Assembly (NCBI GenBank): GCA_023407175.1
Contig: JAEYMU010000031.1
Coordinates: 121,843 to 185,842 of the forward strand
Length of the DNA: 64,000 bases
Reading direction: 5' to 3'
From: Bacillota bacterium
GTDB taxonomy: Bacteria; Bacillota_A; Clostridia; Lachnospirales; Lachnospiraceae
Part shown: piece after piece, positions 9,449-18,650 of the stretch
How the letters are laid out: each line of letters starts with the position of its first letter
Position numbering within the stretch: position 1 is the first letter of the stretch
The notes under the pieces: generated by a model
The model's input: only the letters and a program-made list of their open reading frames with translations
Database searches by the model: none
Told to the model about the DNA's origin: nothing
Position numbers and translations under genes: made by a program

Positions 9449-11182
9449 TTAACCGATGAGAAGCAGCCTCGCCGAAAGACCGGGAATCGTGATACCGTTT
9501 TGTGCATTCTCCTCAAGAATACAAGTCTGACCGGTCAGCAAATCCATAGCCGTCCCCTGTTCCAGAGGAATGGCCGCCTGCATTTTTTCCTCCCGATTAT
9601 TGATCATAACCATGATCACCTGGTTTTCCAGTCTTCTTTCATAAGCAAGAATCCCTTCTTCATTTTCCAGCCAGACAAAGCTGCCTCTTCTTAGGGCTGG
9701 ATATTCTCTTCTTAGATGGATCAGCTTTCTTAGATACCGGTAGACCTCCATATTCCAGTCACTTTCCTCCCAGGGAAAGGTCCGTCTGCAGTCGGGGTCC
9801 TCCCCTCCTTCTATTCCGATTTCCGTACCATAGTAAATACAGGGTGCTCCCTGAAAGGTTAATTGAAAGGTTGCCGCAAGCATCAGCTTTCGGGCATCGC
9901 CTCCGCATAGCGTCAGAAATCTCGAGGTATCATGGCTCTCGATTAAATTAAATAAAACCTCACTTACCTGCTGGGTGTAATCCATCCGGACCCTATTGAT
10001 TTTCTGGACAAAGCCTTTGGTATCAAGCCTGTGGCAGGCAAAATAGTCCATACACGCCATAGCAAACCGGTAATTCATAACCGCATCCAGCTGGTCGCCC
10101 ATGAGCCAGGAGGCGTCATTGTGCCAGGCCTCGCCCAGAATATAGGCATCCGCCCTGTATTGCTTCACCGTCTCCCGAAGCTCCCTTAAGAACCTCGCGT
10201 CCAGTTCATCCGCCACATCAAGCCTCCAGCCGTCGATATCCGTCTGTTCCATCCAGTAGCGTACCGCCGACAGCAGGTAATCACGCACCTCTTTATTCTC
10301 CGTGTTCAGCTTTGGCATATCCCATACGGTGGAGAACATCTCATAGTTGGGCGGAGAGGTTTCAACAGGCAGTCCCCTGATATGAAACCAGTGGTAATAC
10401 GGGGAAGCGCTTCCCCGCTTACAGACATCCTGAAACTGCGGGGACCGGGAGCTGCAATGATTAAAAACCCCGTCAAGCATCACTCTTATTCCGTTTTCAT
10501 GACAGAGGGCTACCAGCCGCTTCAGGGTATCCAGATCTCCGAGCTGTGGATCAACGGTAAAATAATCTATGGTATCATACTTATGGTTTGAGCCGGATTG
10601 AAAGATTGGGGTCAGATAAATCGCGTTAATGCCCAAATCCTTTAAGTAGCTTATTTTTTCAATAATTCCCTCCAAATCCCCTCCATAGAAGGTGCCGGGA
10701 CCGGGTCTTGCCCTCCAGTCCCCGACCTGGTCCGGGTCGTTTGCTTTATTTGCGTTATAGAACCTGTCGGGAAATATCTCATAAAATACGCTGTCCTTCA
10801 CCCAGTCCGGAACCTTATGGATACTGCTTTTATGAACATAGGGATACTGAAAGTAATAAAAATGCAGCCGTTTCTCCTCCAGCTCTCCCTCCAATCCCCA
10901 CTGGGTAAAGTAGGCCGTCTCCTGACCTCCCACCAGCTTAAAGTAATAGGCAAGCCTGCTCATGTAAGGGATTTCCGCCGTAAAATAATCAAGCGAACCC
11001 TCACTGCCACAATACTGCATGGCGGCCTCCCGGTGCCCGTTCCATTCGAATTTATCTCCGTAAACCAGAATAACCCCGGACAATTCCCTTGCATCCACCC
11101 TGATGCGGATATGTATGACGGCATCATCATAGGCATAGCAATCCCTACTCTTTGGTTGGTGATAAACATTCTGCAAGTTCAT
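9449..11182 (-). CDS. Intracellular GH13 alpha-glycosidase (neopullulanase / cyclomaltodextrinase type)
   Basis: 577 residues without signal peptide. An N-terminal CBM34-like beta domain (~1-120) precedes the (beta/alpha)8 barrel. All four GH13 regions are present: DGVFNH, GWRLDVADELD (nucleophile Asp near 322), ILGEAWH (acid/base Glu near 350) and LIESHD (Asp near 418). The CBM34 plus barrel layout is typical of subfamily 20 enzymes that open cyclodextrins and cleave pullulan or maltodextrins in the cytosol. ATG 11182 is preferred over TTG 11203 because GAGAGAGG precedes it. The start lies 38 bases inside the end of the MATE gene, so the two are translated in overlapping frames. Confidence 0.9.
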   Translation of the reverse strand: MNLQNVYHQPKSRDCYAYDDAVIHIRIRVDARELSGVILVYGDKFEWNGHREAAMQYCGSEGSLDYFTAEIPYMSRLAYYFKLVGGQETAYFTQWGLEGELEEKRLHFYYFQYPYVHKSSIHKVPDWVKDSVFYEIFPDRFYNANKANDPDQVGDWRARPGPGTFYGGDLEGIIEKISYLKDLGINAIYLTPIFQSGSNHKYDTIDYFTVDPQLGDLDTLKRLVALCHENGIRVMLDGVFNHCSSRSPQFQDVCKRGSASPYYHWFHIRGLPVETSPPNYEMFSTVWDMPKLNTENKEVRDYLLSAVRYWMEQTDIDGWRLDVADELDARFLRELRETVKQYRADAYILGEAWHNDASWLMGDQLDAVMNYRFAMACMDYFACHRLDTKGFVQKINRVRMDYTQQVSEVLFNLIESHDTSRFLTLCGGDARKLMLAATFQLTFQGAPCIYYGTEIGIEGGEDPDCRRTFPWEESDWNMEVYRYLRKLIHLRREYPALRRGSFVWLENEEGILAYERRLENQVIMVMINNREEKMQAAIPLEQGTAMDLLTGQTCILEENAQNGITIPGLSARLLLIG

Positions 11183-12569
11183 TTTTAGCCTCTCTCTCAA
11201 CAATCAATGTTTTCCATTTTCCCTTTTTATACCGTAGAATAAAAAGTACCGCCCGCAATGCCAAATCAATGGACATGGCAACCCACACACCGGCAATCCC
11301 CATATGGAACAAAACTCCCAGCAGGTAGCCGAACAGCAGCCGAAACAGCCAGACCCCGATGAAGGTAGCTATCATAGGGTATTTTGTATCTCCCCCGCCC
11401 CTTAGGGAGCCGGACAGAACCTGGACAACTGCCAAAAGCGGCTGGGACAGTGCGTAAATTCTGATAATACCAACTCCGCAGGCAATGACCTCTTTATCAT
11501 CGGAATAGAGGGAAAATAGCTGCGGGGCAAATATGATAATCACAATACTCATAGAAAACATGAGGAGTAAATTGATCTTCATAACCTCTTTCGTATCCGT
11601 GTGGGCCCGTTCCGGATTTCCGGCCCCCAGAGCCTGTCCCACCAGTGTAACCGCTGCCAGGTTAAATCCATACCCAAGAGTAATGCAAAGCGACATGATG
11701 GACATTCCTATTGTATTGGCCGCGATGGCGATTGTCCCCATTCCTATGATGATGACCTGGAGAATCAGCTTTCCGGTCTGCATGGAAAACTGCTCCAAGG
11801 CATAGGGTACTCCCAGCCGCAATATCTCCAGGAGCGTTTTAATTTTAAGCCGGTATTTATTCCAGGCTCGAATTCGTATGATCCTCCTTCCCCGGAAAAG
11901 TATTGCCGCATCGATGGCAGCTCCAATTACCCGTGCTATGGATATCCCCACCGCCGCGCCTTCCACGCCGTAGCCTTCCAGATTAATCCGCAGACTTAAG
12001 CTGTTGATATGAAGCCCGTAAATCAAGAAATAGCTTAGCACCGCATTGATACAGTTCATGAAAAGGGTCACCCGCATCGGTGTCTTCGTATCCCCGCTTC
12101 CCCGTAATACACCGTTAATCAGATAATAAATAAACATAAAGGGATAAGAATATATTGTAATCCGGAAATAGGCAAGAGCATATTCCATCACCGTATCCTC
12201 GGCGGCGCCGTACAGCAGATACAGGATGGGTCTTTTCAAAAGCGCTATTACCACCGCTATGATAATTGCCAGCACCGTTCCCGAATAAACCGCCTGCTTG
12301 GCAATCTCCCCCGCTTTTTCCTTTTCCCCTCTGCCGATGGCATGGGCCACCATAATAGTCCCGCCAGTCGATATCCCTGAAAATAAAGGAAAGATGCACC
12401 GGTTGAACATATCCACCATTCCTACGGCAGAGACGGCTTCCTTACCGAGTCTTCCCACCATGATTGTATTAATAATTCCCAGGAGCATTACCCCAGCCTG
12501 CTCCATAACCACCGGCAATGCCAGGGTCAAAACCCGTCTGCGCGCCTCATTTTTCATTATTCCTGCCAT
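11145..12569 (-). CDS. MATE family efflux transporter
   Basis: 474 residues with about 12 membrane helices in two related halves. Typical MATE segments are visible, such as LALPVVMEQAGVMLLGIIN, a GKEAVSAVGM loop and LSQPLLAVVQVLSGSLRG. MATE proteins export organic cations or drugs using a Na+ or H+ gradient. Its place inside a maltodextrin operon is unusual: it lies 12 bases after an esterase gene and overlaps the GH13 gene. The operon may handle a modified or toxic saccharide, or the pump may export a product; both are inference. Confidence 0.9.
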   Translation of the reverse strand: MAGIMKNEARRRVLTLALPVVMEQAGVMLLGIINTIMVGRLGKEAVSAVGMVDMFNRCIFPLFSGISTGGTIMVAHAIGRGEKEKAGEIAKQAVYSGTVLAIIIAVVIALLKRPILYLLYGAAEDTVMEYALAYFRITIYSYPFMFIYYLINGVLRGSGDTKTPMRVTLFMNCINAVLSYFLIYGLHINSLSLRINLEGYGVEGAAVGISIARVIGAAIDAAILFRGRRIIRIRAWNKYRLKIKTLLEILRLGVPYALEQFSMQTGKLILQVIIIGMGTIAIAANTIGMSIMSLCITLGYGFNLAAVTLVGQALGAGNPERAHTDTKEVMKINLLLMFSMSIVIIIFAPQLFSLYSDDKEVIACGVGIIRIYALSQPLLAVVQVLSGSLRGGGDTKYPMIATFIGVWLFRLLFGYLLGVLFHMGIAGVWVAMSIDLALRAVLFILRYKKGKWKTLIVEREAKNELAECLSPTKE

Positions 12570-12581
12570 ACTTTTATTCCC

Positions 12582-13940
12582 CTATGGCGTGCCCCAGCTA
12601 TATACCAGGCAATGGATTTTCATATCCTCCGGTACGTATAAATGCCGAAGGGATATCTCCTGCAAATCCATATCCTTTTCTATATAAAATTGGTTTTCAC
12701 AGGCCATTTTCAGTCTGTAATTTACATTCAGTCCCCTCGGGAGCTGAAAGGTTCCTTTATAAAGTCCTTTTGCTGCCCTTTCCATCGGCAGATTAACCGG
12801 AGAATAGGTATCCGCGTAAATGACCGCTTCCTCCGGTGTATTGTCCGGTACCTTTATAACAAAATCTATCGTGACGGTCTTTGAAAGCCCTTCTACAAGC
12901 CGGTATTCCCTTGAAACCCGGATATCGTTTTGCACATATTCCACCCAGGTGCTGCCCTCCCTGCCGGGTATGATTGTTCCGTCCGGCTTTATCCGGAGGA
13001 TTTCATGGTTTTCAATCTGATAGGATGCATTTAAGTCACTTCGGATAAGCCCGGAGTCGTAATATACTACAGGATTGATACGAGCCTCCTCCTTGAGTCC
13101 GATTATATTTCTTCCTGTCAGCTCGGCCTGTACCGGTTTACCCATCCCGCCAAAGAAAAAGATCAGAGGTCCTGAAGCTCTTTCTCCCCAGTCTTTATTA
13201 GAATGGAAGCCGCCTGGAACCTGATAATAAATCAAATCCTTTCCCTCGGTATAGCCCTTGCCCAACAGCAAATCCACAGCCCGCTTCGTATCCTCCAGAA
13301 GACAGGGCTCTTTTTCTCCTACATCAAACCACAGCTTGAGTGTATTGATATCCATACGGCTTACGAGGTCGAAATCCGTCGCAAAGAAGGACGGTGAGAT
13401 AATTCCCAGCATACCGAATATTTCAGGATGTCGAATTCCCATATGGAAGGTAACCTGCCCCCCTGCGGAGGCTCCCATAAGTGCCGTGTTCTCCTTCTCC
13501 GGCAGGGTTCTTAGGTTTTCATCAATATAAGGCTTCAGCTCATGAATGACGAAGTCCTCATAAAGCTCCCCTCTCCCTTCGACGCTATATTCAAAATGGG
13601 CATACTCATTCCATTCCAGCCTTCTTTTGTTCCAGGAGGTATGGGAATATTCCTTTCCTCTCTCCCTGGATTCAATACCTACAATAATCAGCTCCTGTAT
13701 TTTCCCCTCCGTAATCAATTGATCCGCTGTTTTATGAAGCTCCCAGGAAATTCCTGTCTGGGAGGTGGAGGAATAAAAAATGTTCTGACCATCCTGCAGG
13801 TATAAAACCGGATATCTTCTGTCAGGCTCCATATCATATCCCGGCGGCAGGTAGATATAGATATTTCTGTAATTATTTAATTTTGCGGCATAAAAATCTT
13901 CGATTGTTGCTATCATTGATTGTCTGTTTTTTGAATACAC
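12582..13940 (-). CDS. Cytosolic esterase, Esterase D / enterochelin-esterase fold (paralogue 1)
   Basis: 452 residues, no signal peptide. The N-terminal ~250 residues are an alpha/beta hydrolase of the PF00756 type: YPVLYLQDGQN, nucleophile elbow GASAGG, acid Asp in LWFDVGE and His in PGGFHSNKDW. A C-terminal ~200-residue beta-rich part starts with an Ig-like stretch (INPVVYYDSG to STWVEYVQND). The GTG start at 13940 follows GGAG by 5 bases. It is one of three tandem paralogues in the operon. The likely job is de-esterifying acylated oligosaccharides after import; the true substrate is unknown. Confidence 0.85.
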   Translation of the reverse strand: MYSKNRQSMIATIEDFYAAKLNNYRNIYIYLPPGYDMEPDRRYPVLYLQDGQNIFYSSTSQTGISWELHKTADQLITEGKIQELIIVGIESRERGKEYSHTSWNKRRLEWNEYAHFEYSVEGRGELYEDFVIHELKPYIDENLRTLPEKENTALMGASAGGQVTFHMGIRHPEIFGMLGIISPSFFATDFDLVSRMDINTLKLWFDVGEKEPCLLEDTKRAVDLLLGKGYTEGKDLIYYQVPGGFHSNKDWGERASGPLIFFFGGMGKPVQAELTGRNIIGLKEEARINPVVYYDSGLIRSDLNASYQIENHEILRIKPDGTIIPGREGSTWVEYVQNDIRVSREYRLVEGLSKTVTIDFVIKVPDNTPEEAVIYADTYSPVNLPMERAAKGLYKGTFQLPRGLNVNYRLKMACENQFYIEKDMDLQEISLRHLYVPEDMKIHCLVYSWGTP

Positions 13941-14005
13941 CTTTGCTCCATCCTTGCATTTATATTTAACACTTGGTTCCTGGTTTTACAGATATATAAC
14001 CCCAA

Positions 14006-15349
14006 TCAGGGGGCTGCCCAGCCCTCCACCCTGCACTGTAGCTTCATATCCTCTGCGGCTTTATATATCCGGCCTGGCGCCGGCTGCCCGTCCCGATCAA
14101 GCTCAATCCTATGACTCTCACCCAGGAAAATATTGAAGTGGTATCCCCAGTCTCTCGGCGCTGTCATTACACACCTGTATTTGCCGTTTCCCTCCCTGGC
14201 TGCCTCGATAAATTCCCCAGCATATACAAATATCTTCTCCTGCTGCGGGGTTTCCCCGGGCACCTCGATCTCCAGCTCTATCCGGACGGTTTGTGAAAGC
14301 TCATCGATCACAGTATAGCTGACGCTATCCGTTAGTCCGCCAATTTCATACCGGACCCCTGTCGTCCCGCAGTCCTTGGGAATTACCCGTCCGTCCGACT
14401 TTATCTCCAGAATATCGGGATTTTCTACCGTATAGCTTCCCTTGATATCCGTCATGATAAAGCCGCTGTCATATTGCACAATCGGATTTACCGCAACCTC
14501 TATCCCTTTCCTTCCAATCAGATTTCTACCCGTCAGCTTACAGGAAACCGGCCGGCCTGTATTGCCAAAGAGGAACAGAAGGGGAAGTCCGACACGTCCG
14601 CCCCAGCTGCTTTCATTATGAATTGCCCCTGGAACCTGGTAATAGGCCATATCCTCACCGGGAATAAAGCCTTTATCAAGCAGAGCCTCCACTACCCTTC
14701 TGGTATTTTCCACATAGTAAGCCTCTCCTTCACCGGTATCCATCCACAGGCGAAGGGGCTCCTTCTTCACTCGAAGCAGGATATCAAAATCCGCCCAGTT
14801 AAAGGCCGGCGATAAAATCCCCAGCCTGCCAAAGACCTCAGGATGCCGAAAGCCGATCAAATAAGTTACAAGCCCGCCCAGAGATGATCCCATCATTGCC
14901 GTATTGTCACGATCCCTCAAGGTCCTGAAATTTGCATCAATATAGGGCTTTACGCTATGAAGAATAAAATCCTCATATAAAATCCCGCGGGCCTTTCTGC
15001 TTATTTCACATTTTCTAAGTCCGCGGCGCCCCTCCGTCTTACCCTCCGGAACAAAGTGGCAATATTCACTGCCTCTCTCGGAGTTGTTATCAATTCCTAC
15101 AATAATCAGCTCCTGAATTTTGCCCTCCTGTATTAGCCGATCCGCTGTTTCCTTCATATTCCAGGACTTATGAAACAACGCGTCGGAGGGATCGAACAAA
15201 TTCTGCCCATCGTGCATGTATAGAACCGGATAGCGTTTGTCAGGCTTCAAATAATAGGAACCAGGCAGATAGATATGAAGGCTTCTGTAATTATCCAGCT
15301 CCTTTGAATAAAAGCCGGGAATTATAACAATTTCTGATTCTTTCCTCAT
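14006..15349 (-). CDS. Cytosolic esterase, same family (paralogue 2)
   Basis: 447 residues with the same architecture as its neighbours. Catalytic elements are GSSLGG (Ser), LWMDTGEGE (Asp) and PGAIHNESSW (His). The Ig-like region (VNPIVQYDSG) and a C-terminal beta-rich domain follow. The ATG at 15349 overlaps the stop of the upstream paralogue as ATGA and is preferred to an in-frame TTG at 15367. The C-terminal third is more divergent than the hydrolase part, suggesting different ligand preferences of the accessory domain. Function beyond carboxylesterase chemistry is not known. Confidence 0.85.
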   Translation of the reverse strand: MRKESEIVIIPGFYSKELDNYRSLHIYLPGSYYLKPDKRYPVLYMHDGQNLFDPSDALFHKSWNMKETADRLIQEGKIQELIIVGIDNNSERGSEYCHFVPEGKTEGRRGLRKCEISRKARGILYEDFILHSVKPYIDANFRTLRDRDNTAMMGSSLGGLVTYLIGFRHPEVFGRLGILSPAFNWADFDILLRVKKEPLRLWMDTGEGEAYYVENTRRVVEALLDKGFIPGEDMAYYQVPGAIHNESSWGGRVGLPLLFLFGNTGRPVSCKLTGRNLIGRKGIEVAVNPIVQYDSGFIMTDIKGSYTVENPDILEIKSDGRVIPKDCGTTGVRYEIGGLTDSVSYTVIDELSQTVRIELEIEVPGETPQQEKIFVYAGEFIEAAREGNGKYRCVMTAPRDWGYHFNIFLGESHRIELDRDGQPAPGRIYKAAEDMKLQCRVEGWAAP

Positions 15350-16722
15350 GGCAGAATATCTCCCCAATTTTCAACGGTAAAAAGAAGCTCCTTATCCTCC
15401 GTTGCCTGAAATTTTCTGATCTCTATTTCCTTCATATCCTTATCCTTTTCTATGGTTAAATTGGGTTTACCAAAGATATCCGGCTCCCTCCTGAAGCGAA
15501 AGCTTACCGCCAGCCCTCTGGGGAAGGAAAATACCCCCTGGTACCGCTGATCGCCGATTTTATTCAGCTTTAGAGGCAAGGTCACAAAGGTTCCCATATA
15601 GACCTCTGCCTGCAAAGGAGTATTCTTTGGAACCTCCACTGTAACGGTTATCTCCACCGCGGCGCTTAATTCCCTGCAAACCGTATATTCCCTTTCCGCT
15701 TCTATTCCCTTGCAGCAAAAGGTTACCCTTGTAGTTCCTTCCGATTTCCCGATTATCGTTCCATCCTCGCATACCTGCAGCACCTCCTGCCGTTCCACAA
15801 GATAGCTGCCCTGTATCTGGCTGATACAAATTCCGCTGTCATAGGCCAGAACCGGATTAATTCTTGCTCCCTTCCCTGTGATGCCGGCAACCTCTTCACC
15901 CATGAGCCGGCAGGATACCGGTGAACCGGTATCACCAAAGAAGTACAAAAGCGGCATTTCCACACGCCTGCCCCAATCACTTTCCGAATGGATTGACATA
16001 GGCTCCTGATAGTACATAAGGTCTTCCCCGCTATGATATCCTTTTTCCAGCAGGGCATCCGCCACCTCCTTTGCATGCTTTACATAATAGTCTTCCCCTT
16101 CGCCCACATCCATCCACAGCTTTTGTGGGCCCTTTTGAACAGAGGCCAGCGAACTCAAATCCTCCCAGAAGAAGGCCGGGGACATAATACCGAGCATGCC
16201 AAAGATATCCGGATTTCGAAAGCCTATGTTATAGGTGACCAATCCCCCCAGAGAGGCACCAATCATTGCGGTAGCCTCACGGTCTGTCAGCGTCCGAAAT
16301 TCCGCATCAATCAAGGGCTTCAAGTCATGGATCACAAAATCCTCGTAAAGTATACCCTTGGCCTCTACGCTAACCTTGTATTCCCCAAGGGCACCGCCCT
16401 TAACCACCCTGTCCACGCAGGAGCAGTGAGAGTACTCCCCGCCCCTGGATACATTGTTGCTGATTCCTACAATGATTATTCTTTTTATCCTGCCCTGGGC
16501 TATCAGTCTGTCCGCGGTCAGGTCGATGTTCCAGGAGATTCCTGATAATGATTTGTTTGTGATGCTGAAAACACTCTGTCCGTCATGCATATATAGAACC
16601 GGATATCTCGCCTCCGGGTCCGCATCATAACCCTCCGGCAGATAAACAAAGATATCCCTGTAATTATTCAGCTTTTTTGCATAGAAATCCGGTATTTTAA
16701 TAATTTTTGATTTACCCTCCAT
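15346..16722 (-). CDS. Cytosolic esterase, same family (paralogue 3, first gene of operon)
   Basis: 458 residues with the hydrolase signature GASLGG (Ser), LWMDVGEGEDYY (Asp) and PMSIHSESDW (His), then Ig-like and C-terminal beta-rich parts. It starts with ATG after GAAGGAGG and is the first gene of the roughly 10.8-kb operon (esterases, MATE, GH13, malEFG). A LacI-type operator palindrome lies 60 bases upstream. The absence of a signal peptide fits action on imported material in the cytosol. The family also contains phosphate-ester and siderophore-ester hydrolases, so the assignment to sugar esters is from context only. Confidence 0.85.
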   Translation of the reverse strand: MEGKSKIIKIPDFYAKKLNNYRDIFVYLPEGYDADPEARYPVLYMHDGQSVFSITNKSLSGISWNIDLTADRLIAQGRIKRIIIVGISNNVSRGGEYSHCSCVDRVVKGGALGEYKVSVEAKGILYEDFVIHDLKPLIDAEFRTLTDREATAMIGASLGGLVTYNIGFRNPDIFGMLGIMSPAFFWEDLSSLASVQKGPQKLWMDVGEGEDYYVKHAKEVADALLEKGYHSGEDLMYYQEPMSIHSESDWGRRVEMPLLYFFGDTGSPVSCRLMGEEVAGITGKGARINPVLAYDSGICISQIQGSYLVERQEVLQVCEDGTIIGKSEGTTRVTFCCKGIEAEREYTVCRELSAAVEITVTVEVPKNTPLQAEVYMGTFVTLPLKLNKIGDQRYQGVFSFPRGLAVSFRFRREPDIFGKPNLTIEKDKDMKEIEIRKFQATEDKELLFTVENWGDILP

Positions 16723-16781
16723 CTTTGGCCTCCTTCAATGATTATTCTTAGTATGTACAAAAGATTTTTCACACGCTTTTA

Positions 16782-16795
16782 TGCAAGCGCTTGCA
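16782..16795. promoter_or_regulatory. LacI-family operator upstream of the maltodextrin operon
   Basis: Perfect 14-bp palindrome TGCAAGCGCTTGCA with the central CG typical of LacI/GalR sites. It lies between the regulator's 3' end and the first esterase gene, where it can block the operon promoter. Confidence 0.75.
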
Positions 16796-16818
16796 AAACA
16801 AAATAAAAAAATATTACT

Positions 16819-17838
16819 CTATACGGAACCTCTTATGATCAGTTCCGACGGTACAATTGTCCTGGCAAAGCCGTTACTGCTGCTCTTTATGCAGGATAAC
16901 AGCATCTCACAGGCCTTTGCTCCCACATCAAAGGCATTCGTCTCAACGGATGTCAACGAAGGTGTGGAAAATTCCGACATAGGGACATTATTAAAGCCCA
17001 CAACAGCAATATCCTCCGGAACACTTAGGCCCCTTTCCTTGATCTGCTTCATTACGCCGAAGGCGATCAGATCATCCTGTGCAACCACGCCTGTAGGGAG
17101 GATTCCCTTATCAAAAATCCCCTTCATTAATTCATATCCATTGTCAGTCATAAATCTGCCCTTAACAATCAGGTCTTCCTCCACCGGAATAGAATAATCC
17201 ATCAGTGCTTTCTTGTAGCCCTCCAGCCGGTCCACGGTTATAACAAAGCTGGGAGAGGCGCCGATAAAGGCAATCTTTTTATGCCCCCTCTTGATCAGAA
17301 GCTCAGTTACCTTATAGGACAGGGAGAAATTATCGTTATCCACCCAGTTTACTTCATTTTCATTCATGGGTCTTCCAACAACTACAAAGGGGGAATTCAA
17401 GCTCTTCAATTCCTCGATAATCGGGTCATTTACCCTGGAAAAGAAGTATATAATGCCGTCCGTCATTCCGCCCTTGGCCATTTCCCTTATCTTTTGCTTG
17501 TCATCATCCATTTTATTTAAACTGGACATCAGTATATTATAGCCGTTTTTATAGGCTGCAAGGCTTAGCCCCCCAAGCATATCGGAAAACAGGGGATACT
17601 GTACCGCCTTGCGCAGGGCTCCTTCCGTCCTGCTGGCCAGAACCACTCCGATGGTCTTTGTAGAATTGCTTGCCAGAGAACGTGCGACAATATTCGGCTG
17701 AAAATTCATCTTCTCCATTATTTTCAGTACCTTTTTTCGTGTAGCGGCACTTATATTCGGGTGATTCGATATGACTCTCGATACCGTAGAGGGTGAAACA
17801 TTCGCCTCTCTTGCTATATCCTCAAGTGTTAGTCCCAT
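16819..17838 (-). CDS. LacI/GalR-family transcriptional regulator of the maltodextrin operon
   Basis: 339 residues. The N-terminal helix-turn-helix is LTLEDIAREANVSPSTVSRV with a hinge helix near VARSLASNST; the rest is a periplasmic-binding-protein-like effector domain ending with the FNNVPMSEFSTPSLTSV stretch usual in the family. GGAGG precedes the ATG at 17838, so the ATG at 17850 is not used. It lies directly upstream of the operon and in the same direction. Palindromes with the LacI core flank the gene on both sides, so it probably represses both itself and the operon until maltodextrin is present. A MalR-like role is inferred from context. Confidence 0.88.
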   Translation of the reverse strand: MGLTLEDIAREANVSPSTVSRVISNHPNISAATRKKVLKIMEKMNFQPNIVARSLASNSTKTIGVVLASRTEGALRKAVQYPLFSDMLGGLSLAAYKNGYNILMSSLNKMDDDKQKIREMAKGGMTDGIIYFFSRVNDPIIEELKSLNSPFVVVGRPMNENEVNWVDNDNFSLSYKVTELLIKRGHKKIAFIGASPSFVITVDRLEGYKKALMDYSIPVEEDLIVKGRFMTDNGYELMKGIFDKGILPTGVVAQDDLIAFGVMKQIKERGLSVPEDIAVVGFNNVPMSEFSTPSLTSVETNAFDVGAKACEMLLSCIKSSSNGFARTIVPSELIIRGSV

Positions 17839-17869
17839 AGAAGCCTCCATCTCGCTGCATGATCATTTA

Positions 17870-17883
17870 TGCAAGCGTTTGCA
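17870..17883. promoter_or_regulatory. LacI-family operator, autoregulatory
   Basis: TGCAAGCGTTTGCA, matching the operator at 16782 in 13 of 14 positions and placed 31 bases before the regulator start. It implies autoregulation by the LacI-family protein. Confidence 0.72.
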
Positions 17884-17953
17884 AATAAAAGTATAGCATT
17901 TGCTCTTTCCCATGTCAATCATTTTTTCCTCTATTACAGACAACAATTTTCCT

Positions 17954-18469
17954 TTATTGCAGGCTGCTGTCAACCGCCTTCTTCGCCTGCTCAAATTTGT
18001 CCTTTCCAATGTGGCAATATCCTCCCGGATTCTTATCCAGATATTTCTGATGGTATTCCTCTGCCCTATAGTAATTTTCAAGAGGCTTTACTTCAATCGC
18101 TATTTTTTCTTTAAAATTCTCCTGAAGCCGGGAAATTGATTCCTGAATTACTGCCTCATCTTTTTCATCAACATAATAGATGCCTGTCCGGTACTGGGAA
18201 CCGATATCGCCGCCCTGGCGGTTGATACTCACTGGATTTATTACCTCATAATACAATTCCAGCAGGAAGGGCAGACTGATCTGGCTTTCCTCATAAACCA
18301 CCTTTACTGTCTCTGCGTGTCCGGTATTATAGTGACAAACCGCCTCATAGGTGGGGTTTGCTGTTTTTCCATTTGCATAGCCAACCTCAGTTGACCGGAT
18401 CCCCTTTATATTCTCCAAATACTTCTCAGTTCCCCAAAAGCAGCCGCCTGCCAGATAAATTTCCTTCAT
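17954..18469 (-). CDS. msrA: Peptide-methionine (S)-S-oxide reductase MsrA
   Basis: 171 residues covering the full MsrA fold. The catalytic Cys is residue 10 in GGCFWGTEKYL; other family marks are EVGYANGKTANPTYEAVC, GDIGSQYRTGIYY and the C-terminal GGYCHIGKDKF, whose Cys may resolve the disulfide. It repairs oxidised methionine with thioredoxin. The ATG at 18469 follows AGAGAGG; an in-frame TTG at 18496 lacks such a site. It appears monocistronic; TTGACA lies upstream on the minus strand at 18529-18534 but the -10 is unclear. Confidence 0.93.
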   Translation of the reverse strand: MKEIYLAGGCFWGTEKYLENIKGIRSTEVGYANGKTANPTYEAVCHYNTGHAETVKVVYEESQISLPFLLELYYEVINPVSINRQGGDIGSQYRTGIYYVDEKDEAVIQESISRLQENFKEKIAIEVKPLENYYRAEEYHQKYLDKNPGGYCHIGKDKFEQAKKAVDSSLQ

Positions 18470-18598
18470 AATAATTACGCCTCTCTTTTCTTTCAATTTG
18501 TTTAAGCATTATCCTATGTAAATTTATTTGTCAAACTGCTTATAATTATTCATATCATCTCCTAAATGGCTCATTCCATCTTCTTTTCATATTCAGTA

Positions 18599-18630
18599 AT
18601 GGGGTATGATTTTGACAAATCATACCCCAT
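18599..18630. terminator. Perfect hairpin between msrA and the zinc-ribbon operon
   Basis: Near-perfect stem with arms ATGGGGTATGATTT / AATCATACCCCAT and a short loop. It follows the last zinc-ribbon gene. There is no T-run, so termination is likely but not certain. Confidence 0.5.
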
Positions 18631-18650
18631 CTTCCTGCTATAGCACTATT

